Source of the DNA: Yersinia bercovieri ATCC 43970
Lineage (GTDB): Bacteria > Pseudomonadota > Gammaproteobacteria > Enterobacterales > Enterobacteriaceae
DNA length: 64,000 nt
Direction of reading: 5' to 3'
NCBI RefSeq assembly: GCF_013282745.1
Contig: NZ_CP054044.1
Coordinates: 4,030,001-4,094,000, forward strand
A program made the translations under genes and the position numbers. Under the pieces are notes generated by a model, which worked only from the letters and a program-made list of their open reading frames with translations, ran no database searches and was not told the origin of the DNA. Shown here one piece after another: positions 52,834 to 61,318 of the stretch. Within the stretch, counting starts at the first letter, position 1. Each line of letters starts with the position of its first letter.

Positions 52834-53349
52834 GGCAATGCCCCGGTGGCTCATGATCTCATCATCTGGGATCACCGTGATATCGACCAGCGGGAAGCTG
52901 CCGCCATAGAGTTGCCCGGCCAGCACTGGCTGGTTGAACGCTTGTAGCCAGCTCATGGGATACGGGTAGGGTGTGACCTGCCCATGATAGAACAGGATAG
53001 GTATCACCAGTGGCAGTTTGTCGTTACCCGCATCGAGATGGCGCTGCATGGCGGCGATGGCATAACGCATTAACCGAAAAGCCATATGCTTATCAGGTGA
53101 ACTTTGATGTTCGATTAGGGCGTAAATATACCCGTCCTGCGTCTGCGTTTTCAGCGAGTAGAGTACGTCAGAGTAATAGGCCCGCAGGTTATGTTCGATA
53201 AAACTACCGGACTCCAGTTGTAGGGTATTTAAGTCACATATTTTTCGGTATTCAGGCGGTAAGTGGATCTCCAAAAAGTCACGGGCAGTTTGTTGATGGG
53301 TAAGAAATTGTTTAAAAATAGCATCATGGGGTGTAGGTGTGGTTTTCAT
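52453..53349 (-). CDS. Rpn family PD-(D/E)XK nuclease (recombination-promoting nuclease/putative transposase)
   Basis: A 298-residue protein of the RpnA-E (PF04754) family. The nuclease core includes HDAIFKQFL at the N terminus, the acidic YYSDVLYSLKT (about residues 56-66) and the E-x-Q motif in YALIEHQSSPDK (about 76-87). A helical C-terminal third ends MKTTGLSEKELTQL. Rpn proteins have been described as toxic anti-phage nucleases restrained by a small protein translated from the 3' part of the same gene. Here ATG 52833, with GGGG 7 bases ahead, could start such a product. The location between the replication and portal genes is a typical cargo site in P2-like phages. Confidence 0.88.
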   Translation of the reverse strand: MKTTPTPHDAIFKQFLTHQQTARDFLEIHLPPEYRKICDLNTLQLESGSFIEHNLRAYYSDVLYSLKTQTQDGYIYALIEHQSSPDKHMAFRLMRYAIAAMQRHLDAGNDKLPLVIPILFYHGQVTPYPYPMSWLQAFNQPVLAGQLYGGSFPLVDITVIPDDEIMSHRGIAMLELLQKHIRQRDISELMEPLVTLLSRGYNTEDQLVSLMNYMLQNGEAITPETFIWELAHRLPQHEEVLMTIAQKLEQKGRIEGRMEGAQETALKIASAMLANGVDRTLVMKTTGLSEKELTQLCH

Positions 53350-53584
53350 CGGGCGATATTAACACTATTCCTTTATCATATTGAATATTAAGCTTTATTT
53401 TCAGATTTTTATTACATGCAATCAATAAGGTTACTTTTATACTGCTTCCGCAGGAGGCTATCCACACGGAGGCAGTCATGAGTTAATAAGATTTAAGAAA
53501 ATAAAGTGATATACAGTCTGTGAAGTATTATTTGTATAAATTATTTTATTCAAAATATTTATAAGTTGTTTTTTGATAATAACT

Positions 53585-53779
53585 TTAGCTATCGGTAAGG
53601 TGGTTTTGATAACTGTTTTTTTCAATTTTATTTAATTCGTCAATTAATGCCGCTGTCATTTCTGCAATCCAAAATAGCGCTAATTCCCTGTCCTCTTCTT
53701 GGCAATTACTACTCGTGACCAACCTTGCAACCAAATCAATACGATCCAAAGCCAAAGATTCAAAAAATAGATCTGTCAC
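53585..53779 (-). CDS. Small acidic prophage protein
   Basis: A 64-residue helical acidic protein (MTDLFFESLALDRIDLVARL, then ELALFWIAEMTAALIDELNK). The start is GTG 53779, with AGGGGTAGGG upstream. It lies 109 bases downstream of gene A. No family recognised. Confidence 0.5.
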   Translation of the reverse strand: MTDLFFESLALDRIDLVARLVTSSNCQEEDRELALFWIAEMTAALIDELNKIEKNSYQNHLTDS

Positions 53780-53888
53780 GACCCTACCCCTCTATTTACT
53801 CTGTTTTCACTGTGTTTGCATACAGTACAATAATATTAAAAGATTAGGGTACTGATAACCTTACAATCTAAGGAAATTAAAGGTTCCA

Positions 53889-55976
53889 CTAACTCCATCC
53901 CGGCCAACGTTGGTGCTCCGGTAGTGGCGCAACTTCCTCTAACCGACCATTTTTAAGCCTGACTGAACGATCAGCATAAAATTGCAGGCTGCTGCCCCGT
54001 TCCAGTATCGCTATTTCCTCCTCATTACCCCAAAAACCTCTCAGGCGTAACTCTTCTGTTAATCGTTGCCGGGACTCCGGCGTACAGTTATTGACAGAAC
54101 TCCTAGCGGCGGCGTTGCCGCCAGAAAAACCTAAAACCCCGGCCTGCGCTGCGCTTTCGGCCAACTTCGGCACAATCTGCCACTTAACCAGACGGGTGCA
54201 GACGGCGGACTCCTCCCCCAGTAACGGCGAGTAGATACCCAAAACCCGTTTAACGTCTTCGGCGTAGATGTTGCCCATTTCGGTGATCTCATAGGACAGG
54301 CGCACAGTCAGACAATTCCGGCTCACCATCGGCCCGCCCTGAAACTCGGTGTAGGCATACCAGTTGCCCACATCAGCGGCAAAACGCACGTTATCCATAT
54401 CCTGATCCGGCAGTATTTGCCCGTCTCCCGGCAAGCGGCGTAACTCGCGCCAGACCGTGACCGGCGCACCACCGATTTGCTGAAACTGCCGAATACGCCA
54501 ACGGCTGGCCCATGCGGTGACTGCTTTGGCCATCTCGCGCGCACTGCCGCCGGTTTCGCCATCTTCTTCCTCGCCCAGCGCGTAACCGTCGATATTCTTT
54601 GAGATATATTTCGCGATATAGCCGGTTGCACTGCCTTTGGCCGGATCAATAGGTTCAGCATGGAAACGGGCTTTCAGTGCTTCGGGGCTTTGTAATGTTT
54701 CTGAATCTTCCAGCCGGGCGTAATAGCAGAGAATGTCACGCACCTGATCAACGTCTTGCGGCAGTATAAACAGCAACACATGCCAGTGTGGGGTGCCATC
54801 GTGATGCGGCTCTACCACCCGGAAACCAAAGACATTAATCCCGGCGCGGGCAATAGCGGCGCGAGATTTGGCCCATACGCTGCATAAGTATTTTTGTGTC
54901 TGACGTGGGCTGGCCCCATTCCAGTTGGTGACAAAGCCGCCACCGTGATAGACCGCATGATATTTAGACGGCGCGGTGATAGTGTAAAACTCGCCCACAC
55001 AGCCCATTTCATTGGCTAAATCTTCAAAACCTCGCATTCTGACCATCAGTTCACATCTCCGTATTGCGGGATTGGCGTTACTGCCATTCACCATCTCTTC
55101 TAACGAAACCCGTTCACCGTCCTGATTTTCCAGCTCAAACGATTTGAAAAACTCCCGGTTACGCCGTTTTTGCTCTACCCATTCGGCCATGGTTGACCGG
55201 CTGACATAGGCTGACGCTGATTTCTGTACTTGCCCCACCGCAATGGCCATATGTTCACGGCGCAGATCACGCAGGCGTTTTAAACGTACACGCCACCAAT
55301 CTGGTGCCATCATGCGCAGCAGGCCGGATTCAATTTTTCGCGGGTTGATTGTCTTGCGGCTGGAATTGAATTCCCGCCAGTACGGCGGTTCAGTTCCCAC
55401 TTGTTTGCTCAGTTTTACAAGGCAGATATAGGCCCGTTGGGTGCGCTGCCAGAGTTCTGTTGGGTCACTGCTCTGCCCGGTGAAATTGCGTTCGATATAG
55501 TCGGTAAAACTTTCAGACATAAAATCAGCCACCCGGTGGGACAGGTTGCGTAACTCATCCCGGCCAAACGATGGCAGGCGTTCGAGATCATCAGCAAAGG
55601 GCCACGGTAAGAAACCGGGCGCGTTGATGACCGGCTGGTACTGGCGGTTAACCATCTGTAGACGTGGCAATACATTCTCGCCCACCGTAGTGCGTAAGAA
55701 TGTATTGGCATGGCGACGGCCTTTTGATTGGTACAAGTTGGAATATCGATCACCAAAATAGCGGGCCAGAAATTGGGGCATCCCGCCTAAATACTGGCTG
55801 CGCCATTGGTGGTCGGTAGGGTTCTGAACAAAGAGTTCATCTTCGGTGATGCTGATATCTTGCGGGCGGCGTAGCCCCTCCGGCTCCCGACTGAACTCGC
55901 CATTAAAGGGTAAAGACAGGGATAAAAACTCCCCGTCGATAAAGTCATTGACCGGGCGCTGAATGAGAGTATTCAT
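53889..55976 (-). CDS. Phage replication initiation endonuclease A (P2 gpA family)
   Basis: HUH-type nicking enzyme that starts rolling-circle replication of P2-like phages. It has 695 residues. The HUH metal motif is in HHDGTPHWHVLLF (about residues 391-403), and the catalytic tyrosines are in GYIAKYISKNIDGYA (about 450-464). PF05840-type N-terminal sequence (FAARYFGD-like ARYFGDRYSNLY) is present. It appears intact. In the P2 protein the nick site lies within gene A itself. The minus-strand unit cox-like, cII-like, small genes, A is in the usual order. Confidence 0.92.
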   Translation of the reverse strand: MNTLIQRPVNDFIDGEFLSLSLPFNGEFSREPEGLRRPQDISITEDELFVQNPTDHQWRSQYLGGMPQFLARYFGDRYSNLYQSKGRRHANTFLRTTVGENVLPRLQMVNRQYQPVINAPGFLPWPFADDLERLPSFGRDELRNLSHRVADFMSESFTDYIERNFTGQSSDPTELWQRTQRAYICLVKLSKQVGTEPPYWREFNSSRKTINPRKIESGLLRMMAPDWWRVRLKRLRDLRREHMAIAVGQVQKSASAYVSRSTMAEWVEQKRRNREFFKSFELENQDGERVSLEEMVNGSNANPAIRRCELMVRMRGFEDLANEMGCVGEFYTITAPSKYHAVYHGGGFVTNWNGASPRQTQKYLCSVWAKSRAAIARAGINVFGFRVVEPHHDGTPHWHVLLFILPQDVDQVRDILCYYARLEDSETLQSPEALKARFHAEPIDPAKGSATGYIAKYISKNIDGYALGEEEDGETGGSAREMAKAVTAWASRWRIRQFQQIGGAPVTVWRELRRLPGDGQILPDQDMDNVRFAADVGNWYAYTEFQGGPMVSRNCLTVRLSYEITEMGNIYAEDVKRVLGIYSPLLGEESAVCTRLVKWQIVPKLAESAAQAGVLGFSGGNAAARSSVNNCTPESRQRLTEELRLRGFWGNEEEIAILERGSSLQFYADRSVRLKNGRLEEVAPLPEHQRWPGWS

Positions 55977-56106
55977 TCACTCCAGACTCGCCCGTAACTC
56001 ATGTACCCTAGCGTTTGAGGCAGGTGCATGTGACTGACTCCAAATTTAGGTAATAAGGATCCCCGACCACCGATGGGAGGCCGTTGGTATTTGTGGCTTT
56101 GGCTAA

Positions 56107-56514
56107 TTAATGCAGGTGTGGCGTAGTGCTGGCTGAGGCACAAGAGTGGTTAATTTGTACTAGCCCGTGGATCTCAATGGTTTTAATCCACCAGTTATTA
56201 ATATTCCAAGTGACGACACCTAGCCCCAGCGCACTGGATATATAAAAAATGGCGCGAATAGAGGCTAGCGCTTCAATTTGATCACTCTTAGATTCCGCCT
56301 CACGATATGCCCGGCCCCAAAATGCCGCATTGGCCGCAAACCATTGATGGGGGTTGGTCAAATGCATGGTGTCATTAAACATCACTGGCTGTAATTCAAT
56401 ACGGTTGCCCACTGAACGACATTTACCCAAGAAAAATTGAGCATAATTATGGGCTACACCCCAGTGGTCAAAATCTGCCATCAAACCCGCTTTATCTACT
56501 GCGATTACTTTCAT
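56107..56514 (-). CDS. Prophage early-region protein of unknown function
   Basis: A 135-residue protein with a possible membrane helix near its end (AIFYISSALGLGVVTWNI, about residues 88-105). No family recognised. It lies between the 56523 gene and gene A in the early operon, in a place where P2/186 phages carry short variable genes. AGGAAATAGG precedes the ATG. Confidence 0.55.
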   Translation of the reverse strand: MKVIAVDKAGLMADFDHWGVAHNYAQFFLGKCRSVGNRIELQPVMFNDTMHLTNPHQWFAANAAFWGRAYREAESKSDQIEALASIRAIFYISSALGLGVVTWNINNWWIKTIEIHGLVQINHSCASASTTPHLH

Positions 56515-56522
56515 CCTATTTC

Positions 56523-56897
56523 CTAATTATCACTGTAATGAATATTGACCATTGGTTGGGCTGTAATCATTTCCGGGCCGTAAGTTTTGACGGGTGCCGG
56601 TTGATGCTGCGGCTTTCGGTTGCACTTATTCCCTTTCACAAAATCTAACGTACCGACTTGGCCGAACGTATCTACCAGCGCCCGTAATCGCTGAATCCCT
56701 CGCTGCAACTGATGTAATTCTTCACGGGAAAAATCATCCCACAGATACCGGCAGTGCTCTGATTTCATCCCTGCGGAGTGGAGTAAAATTCCCCGGTGCT
56801 GTGCCGGGAGTTTTTCCCATATCACCCTTGCCCGGCTGTGACTGCCGGTCACTTTGTTGCGGATAATGGCTATCCATTTGCTGTTATTGGCCGACAT
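56523..56897 (-). CDS. Prophage early-region protein of unknown function
   Basis: A 124-residue protein with the segment RARVIWEKLPAQHRGILLHSAGMK and a helical ELHQLQRGIQRLRALVDTFG, resembling small early proteins of enterobacterial P2-like phages. ATG 56897 (MSANNSKW) lies just past the stop of the preceding Fil-like gene, with GGGGGTAACC upstream, and is preferred to the in-frame start at 56933. Confidence 0.55.
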   Translation of the reverse strand: MSANNSKWIAIIRNKVTGSHSRARVIWEKLPAQHRGILLHSAGMKSEHCRYLWDDFSREELHQLQRGIQRLRALVDTFGQVGTLDFVKGNKCNRKPQHQPAPVKTYGPEMITAQPMVNIHYSDN

Positions 56898-56899
56898 GG

Positions 56900-57103
56900 T
56901 TACCCCCTTAATCCCATCAAACGGAACCACCACCGGCGGCGCTTGGTTTTAAAGATAGGTTTACGTGATTCCCCTAGAAACACCACTCGGCTGGCGCAAG
57001 GTTGCCAGCGCTGGCCGTTTGGTAATTCAATCCAGCCGTGGTCAAAATGGCTTAATTGTTGGCTGGGTGATTGTTGTTTCAGGTAGTTAGCGAAAACTTT
57101 CAT
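56900..57103 (-). CDS. Phage 186 Fil-like filamentation protein
   Basis: A 67-residue basic protein (MKVFANYLKQQSPSQQLSHF, then GWIELPNGQRWQPC). The pattern of a short helix followed by GWI-LPNG-RW-PC is that of the Fil family of phage 186, which blocks cell division when expressed. GAGGAACTT is an excellent ribosome site before ATG 57103. Assignment is by memory of the family. Confidence 0.55.
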   Translation of the reverse strand: MKVFANYLKQQSPSQQLSHFDHGWIELPNGQRWQPCASRVVFLGESRKPIFKTKRRRWWFRLMGLRG

Positions 57104-57115
57104 AAGTTCCTCAGT

Positions 57116-57619
57116 TCAGGCCCGGAACCGTCCGCTAGCGCTGATAAAGTCAACCGCTGCGGCCAGTGCTGGCGTGGATTGGAAACGCGCTTCAACCGAG
57201 ACAACAATCAGCGACAGGTCACGAATGGCCTGATTCGCACGGTCAAGAATGGCGTTTCTACGGGATTGCGTCATAGGCCCGGCGGTGACGGTTTCACCGG
57301 CAATTGCGCCGATTGCCGCCGTCGCGCTCAAGGTATGAATAGGTAAATTAGCGGGATTGGCTTCATTAACCGGTACCGCTGGCAAGCATTGCAGTTGAGA
57401 CAGCAAGCCATCTAACAGCGTTGGATCTTCGGTAATGTCAGTGAGCGTCAACAGTTCGATGCAGCTCAACTGGTGCGGCTGGTCAGGATTAAGTTTATTA
57501 CGCAGGGTCTGCGGCTTCATACCGATTTGCTCGGCAACCGCCGTTAAATTGTTATTCCGGGCGAAAGCACGGCATGACATATCAAAGCGCGGGTGTTTAG
57601 AAAGCTGGAAATCAAACAT
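57116..57619 (-). CDS. Phage CII-like regulatory protein
   Basis: A 167-residue protein of the P2/186 CII regulatory family (PF06892 type): N-terminal DNA-binding region with MSCRAFARNNNLTAVAEQIGMKPQTLRNKLNP and a helical C-terminal half. In phage 186 CII promotes establishment of lysogeny. GGGAGGG precedes the ATG. It follows the cox-like gene in the early operon. Confidence 0.8.
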   Translation of the reverse strand: MFDFQLSKHPRFDMSCRAFARNNNLTAVAEQIGMKPQTLRNKLNPDQPHQLSCIELLTLTDITEDPTLLDGLLSQLQCLPAVPVNEANPANLPIHTLSATAAIGAIAGETVTAGPMTQSRRNAILDRANQAIRDLSLIVVSVEARFQSTPALAAAVDFISASGRFRA

Positions 57620-57651
57620 GGTCGATACCCTCCCAATAACGCAATATCGAA

Positions 57652-57873
57652 CTAGGCGATTGCAATATCACAATTCGAGAGAGCATCTACGGTGAGTGCG
57701 GCCATGTTGATCATGACTTTTTCGCGCTTCATATCTTTACGCAGGCGATGACGAACCAAGCGACCATCAGCAAGCATTGCTCTAATGGTGTCAGAATCTA
57801 AGCCCGTTAATTCACTATATTTCTCTACTGTGACATGGGGGGTCAGAAGAGTGATTGAAATGTTAGGTCTCAT
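57652..57873 (-). CDS. Cox/Apl-like excisionase and repressor
   Basis: A 73-residue protein with a winged-helix or helix-turn-helix pattern (HVTVEKYSELTGLDSDTIRAMLADGRLVRHR). Position (first gene divergent from cI) and size fit Cox of P2 or Apl of 186, which direct excision and lytic transcription. GGAG lies 9 bases before ATG 57873; the frame is open to 57951 but without a site. Confidence 0.7.
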   Translation of the reverse strand: MRPNISITLLTPHVTVEKYSELTGLDSDTIRAMLADGRLVRHRLRKDMKREKVMINMAALTVDALSNCDIAIA

Positions 57874-58013
57874 AGTGCAACATCTCCGATTGGCTTGTGG
57901 TGAGCCGTAATAAGTAGTTTTTAACAGTTGTGATTCCCAAAACGAACTCACGGATGCACTTTAAGTTCGCTTTAGGAATCTGTAAATGGATTTTGTTCGT
58001 TGAGGCGTACTTT
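57874..58013. promoter_or_regulatory. cI/cox lysogeny switch region
   Basis: A 140-base region between the divergent repressor and cox-like genes. CGAAC at 57943-57947 and GTTCG at 57965-57969 and 57995-57999 form inverted and direct half-sites (for example AACGAACTCA and TTAAGTTCGC). These are likely CI operators by position and symmetry. Confidence 0.5.
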
Positions 58014-58583
58014 ATGGATTTCAAAAGCGGAGGGCGTAAAGCAATTGACCGTCTGATTGAGGCCTATGGCTTCACTACACGGCAGGCTTTATGTGATCAT
58101 TTAGGGGTTTCAAAAAGTACCCTCGCGACCCGATATATGCGGGATATATTCCCTGCGGAATGGATTATTCAAGGCGCACTTGAAACCGGTGTTTCCCTAT
58201 CATGGTTAACAACCGGTGAAGGTGTGATGTTTGAAAACGCCAAACTGAATGACGTTGTACAAATTCCGCGCAAAAAATTATTAGATGGAAAACTTTACGA
58301 CTCAAATTTCTATATGTTCGATAAGGCGTTCTTGCCTGATGGATTGAAAGATCCGGTAGTTATCCTTGATGGTGATATCACCTATATTGCTGACCGCAAG
58401 TTCGATGAAGTACAGGATGGTAAATGGGTTGTGGATATAGAGGGAACAATCAGTGCTCGGGATATTATTCGTCTTCCGGGCGGCAAAGTGCGGATTGAGG
58501 GTGGAAAATATTCGTTCGATTGTAATTTAGTCGATATATCTGTTCTTTATAAGTCTGTTATAAAGTGTTCAACTTTATTTTAA
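58014..58583 (+). CDS. Phage CI repressor
   Basis: A 189-residue repressor of the 186/K139 CI type (Bac_CI_repr): helix-turn-helix in the first 65 residues (YGFTTRQALCDHLGVSKSTL, then FPAEWIIQGALETGVSLSWL) and a C-terminal multimerisation domain. I see no LexA-type Ala-Gly cleavage site, in line with this group. The frame is open to 57930, but ATG 58014 has TGAGG 8 bases upstream. Its presence suggests that lysogeny control is still intact. Confidence 0.85.
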   Translation: MDFKSGGRKAIDRLIEAYGFTTRQALCDHLGVSKSTLATRYMRDIFPAEWIIQGALETGVSLSWLTTGEGVMFENAKLNDVVQIPRKKLLDGKLYDSNFYMFDKAFLPDGLKDPVVILDGDITYIADRKFDEVQDGKWVVDIEGTISARDIIRLPGGKVRIEGGKYSFDCNLVDISVLYKSVIKCSTLF

Positions 58584-58640
58584 ATACAGTATTAACGACA
58601 TCTGTAATTAACAGTTTTATAGCTATATTAGGGGAATGTT

Positions 58641-59717
58641 ATGTCACGAAGTTTCGCGGTGTGGGGTTGTAGGGATTACAATAGTAGTCAAATGTATCGA
58701 AGTGAACATGTTTCATTTTTAAAAGAACTCCATGTGAATTTTTGGGCAATAAACTCAACTAAATTATATTGCCTCGACTTCGGACTATCATTTGTCCCCC
58801 CTAAAGATGATGAGATAGCCTCTAAAGGTGCTATATGCATTTTTTTACCGTTTAAAAAGAAAAAAGATGATTTTATTGATTTAAGCGAGAGTTTAGACAG
58901 AAATAAAGATCTTGTGACCGCGGTGTTTAATGAATACTTGATTAAGAGTGAATCTATTGCAAGTAAGTTTCTAAAAATAGAGCTAACCAATAAAGGAAGT
59001 CTAGTCATAAATACGAAGTTAGAATTCGTTAACGGGACTCTCGATAAACGAGTGAGCATTACGAATAGAAGCGATGGAACTCTTATAGCATTTAAACTAA
59101 ACGAGTGCCTTTCGGTTAACTCTGATGACGATCACTACATCAGATTTCGGTTAATGCTTACAGAAACTGAAGTAAGAGAAATCGTCAAGACTTTTTATCC
59201 TAATGATTCATTTCTTAAAAGCAATTTAGAACGTTCGGATATTATTGATTTCAGGATAAATGAACAACGTAATTTGCCTCCTGAAATTTCATCTACACTG
59301 GCGGGAGCTGCATGCACCCCTGAAAAATATCATTTCTTCGTAATCAGAGATATGATTGATGAATCATCATTAACAGGTAGAGATTTTCAAGGCAGTAGAA
59401 TTCTAGAATCCACAACTTGGGCAAAATATTTTTCCGAGAAAATTTCATTTAAAAAACAAGACCCAATGATATATCACTGGAAATTTAGTCCAAAAGAAAG
59501 TACTCGTTTAACTGATTTTTCAGTTGTTGTGAAATTTAAAAATACTAAAGCAAAAATAACAAAAGTATTTAGCTATGTTTTTTATGTTCTTGCGATTTCA
59601 TTCATAATGAAATATGTACCTGCAGGTGAAATAAAAAGTAGCTATCTAGGATATGGTGTATTGGCTCTTATCTTATTATACATAGCTATTCATTTTATGC
59701 TTTATAGAAAAGACTAA
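58641..59717 (+). CDS. Cargo protein of unknown function with two C-terminal membrane helices
   Basis: A 358-residue protein. About 300 soluble residues precede two membrane helices near 308-328 and 334-355 and a short RKD tail, so most of it faces the cytoplasm. No family recognised. TTAGGGG is 7 bases ahead of the ATG. It is clearly AT-rich, unlike the phage core genes. It lies between cI and int with the GNAT-PUA and ASCH genes 40 bases downstream on the same strand; a shared transcript is likely. The C-terminal membrane anchor suits an abortive or sensor role, but that is an inference. Confidence 0.7.
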   Translation: MSRSFAVWGCRDYNSSQMYRSEHVSFLKELHVNFWAINSTKLYCLDFGLSFVPPKDDEIASKGAICIFLPFKKKKDDFIDLSESLDRNKDLVTAVFNEYLIKSESIASKFLKIELTNKGSLVINTKLEFVNGTLDKRVSITNRSDGTLIAFKLNECLSVNSDDDHYIRFRLMLTETEVREIVKTFYPNDSFLKSNLERSDIIDFRINEQRNLPPEISSTLAGAACTPEKYHFFVIRDMIDESSLTGRDFQGSRILESTTWAKYFSEKISFKKQDPMIYHWKFSPKESTRLTDFSVVVKFKNTKAKITKVFSYVFYVLAISFIMKYVPAGEIKSSYLGYGVLALILLYIAIHFMLYRKD

Positions 59718-59757
59718 AAAAAACAAAATATAATACATAAAAAACAAGGAGTTATTA

Positions 59758-60831
59758 ATGGAAAATTTAAAATATATCCCTTTCAGTCAAGTTAACTTTG
59801 ATGATGTCTTTTTTGATTCATTGAAACAAGACTATATACATGGTTTCCTTACATGGATTGAAAATAAAAAGTCTTCTAACAATGACTATGCTTATGTCCT
59901 GTATTCTGACAGCAATGATATAGAAGGCTTCATGTACTTAAAGGTAGAGACCGGCACTGTAGATGATGTTGAGCCACACATAATAGCCAACAAACATTTA
60001 AAAGTCGGTACGTTTAAGTTCAATCAAAAAGGAACGTCACGAGGTCAACGTTTTTTAAAAAAAATATTCGACCATGCATTAAGAGAAAAAGTCGATGATA
60101 TATATGTGACTGTTTTTGATAAACATAATGTTCTAATCCGCTTGTTCCAAAAATATGGATTTTTACGATATGGTAAAAAAACCTCATTAAATGGCACCGA
60201 GAACGTTCTAGTACGAGAAATGAATAAATCCCACATTATTGGAGATATATTTTCTGACTATCCATACATTAACAATAGAAATAATGAGAAAAAATACATA
60301 CTATCTATATACCCAAAATTTCATACGAGACTCTTCCCTGACTCAATTTTAGTTACTGAATCTCCAGATATATTAAAAGATGTATCACATGCAAATAGCA
60401 TTCGAAAAATATATATTTGTGGCATGAAAGATGTTGAGCTAATGAGGCCAAATGACATTATTGTCATATATAGAACAAGTGATAACAAAGGCCCTGCCCA
60501 TTATAGATCTGTAGCGACATCTCTTTGTGTCGTAGAAAAAGTAAAAAATATAAACTCATTCGTTAGTGAAAAGGAGTTTATAGATTACTGCTTTAAATTC
60601 AGTGTATTCACAGTCTCTGAATTAAGTGAATTTTATAAAACAAAAAAATACCCTTATATAATAAGTTTTACATATAACGCAGCTTTACCGAAACGTTTAA
60701 ATCGTGCTACACTAATAAATGAAGCGGGGTTAAATCCTAATGCCTATTGGGGTGTTATGAAATTAACAGATGCAGAATTTAATAGAATATTAGAATTAGG
60801 TAATATAGATGAAAGTATTATTGTCGATTAA
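59758..60831 (+). CDS. GNAT acetyltransferase fused to a PUA-like domain
   Basis: A 357-residue protein. Residues 1-155 look like a GNAT acetyltransferase: the acetyl-CoA loop K-G-T-S-R-G-Q-R (about 91-98) before helix FLKKIFDHAL, and the late motif IRLFQKYGFLRYGK (127-140). Residues about 175-350 look like a PUA/EVE/ASCH-type nucleic acid-binding fold (KIYICGMKDVELMRPNDIIVIYRTSD, then SVATSLCVVEKV). Such a fusion suggests acetylation of RNA or of an RNA-associated target. AAGGAG precedes the ATG. The last 23 bases overlap the ASCH gene. Confidence 0.75.
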   Translation: MENLKYIPFSQVNFDDVFFDSLKQDYIHGFLTWIENKKSSNNDYAYVLYSDSNDIEGFMYLKVETGTVDDVEPHIIANKHLKVGTFKFNQKGTSRGQRFLKKIFDHALREKVDDIYVTVFDKHNVLIRLFQKYGFLRYGKKTSLNGTENVLVREMNKSHIIGDIFSDYPYINNRNNEKKYILSIYPKFHTRLFPDSILVTESPDILKDVSHANSIRKIYICGMKDVELMRPNDIIVIYRTSDNKGPAHYRSVATSLCVVEKVKNINSFVSEKEFIDYCFKFSVFTVSELSEFYKTKKYPYIISFTYNAALPKRLNRATLINEAGLNPNAYWGVMKLTDAEFNRILELGNIDESIIVD

Positions 60832-61186
60832 ACCTGAATTCGTAGAAAGAATTCTTGATGGCTCGAAAAGATTTGAGTTCAGAAAAGGAGTCTTCAAAAA
60901 TAGCAACGTTAAATCAGTTGTTATTTATGCGACGATGCCTATTGGCATGATTGTCGGTGAATTCGACATAGCTGATGTAATTGAAGATACTCCATCAATC
61001 GTTTGGAAAAAAACGCAGAAGTATGCTGGAATAAGTAAACATTTCTTCGACAGTTATTTTGATAGTAGAGAACGTGCAGTTGCCATACAAATTAGCAATG
61101 TTCGCAAATATGAGACTCCTATGTTGCTAAGTTCTTTAGGTGAAAATATTTCCGCGCCTCAATCATACCGTTACTTACCTAATTGA
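60809..61186 (+). CDS. ASCH-domain protein
   Basis: A 125-residue single-domain ASCH (PUA-like) protein: LLSIKPEFVERILDGSKRFEFRK at the start, VIYATMPIGMIVGEFDIADVIED in the middle and the typical ending APQSYRYL. ASCH proteins are predicted RNA binders, and some are RNases or acetylcytidine amidohydrolases. It begins 23 bases inside the GNAT-PUA gene in another frame, so the two are translationally coupled. A role as antagonist or partner of the acetyltransferase is a hypothesis. Confidence 0.8.
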   Translation: MKVLLSIKPEFVERILDGSKRFEFRKGVFKNSNVKSVVIYATMPIGMIVGEFDIADVIEDTPSIVWKKTQKYAGISKHFFDSYFDSRERAVAIQISNVRKYETPMLLSSLGENISAPQSYRYLPN

Positions 61187-61318
61187 TATTGGCGGGTAGT
61201 TACCTCAGCTACCCGCTAGTACTTCTCGTCCCTTTCTTGTTTACTCTTTCCAAATCAAACATTGACCACTGTCTATGCATACAGTTAAATACTCCTTTAT
61301 CTTCCAAGGGGGTTCTCA

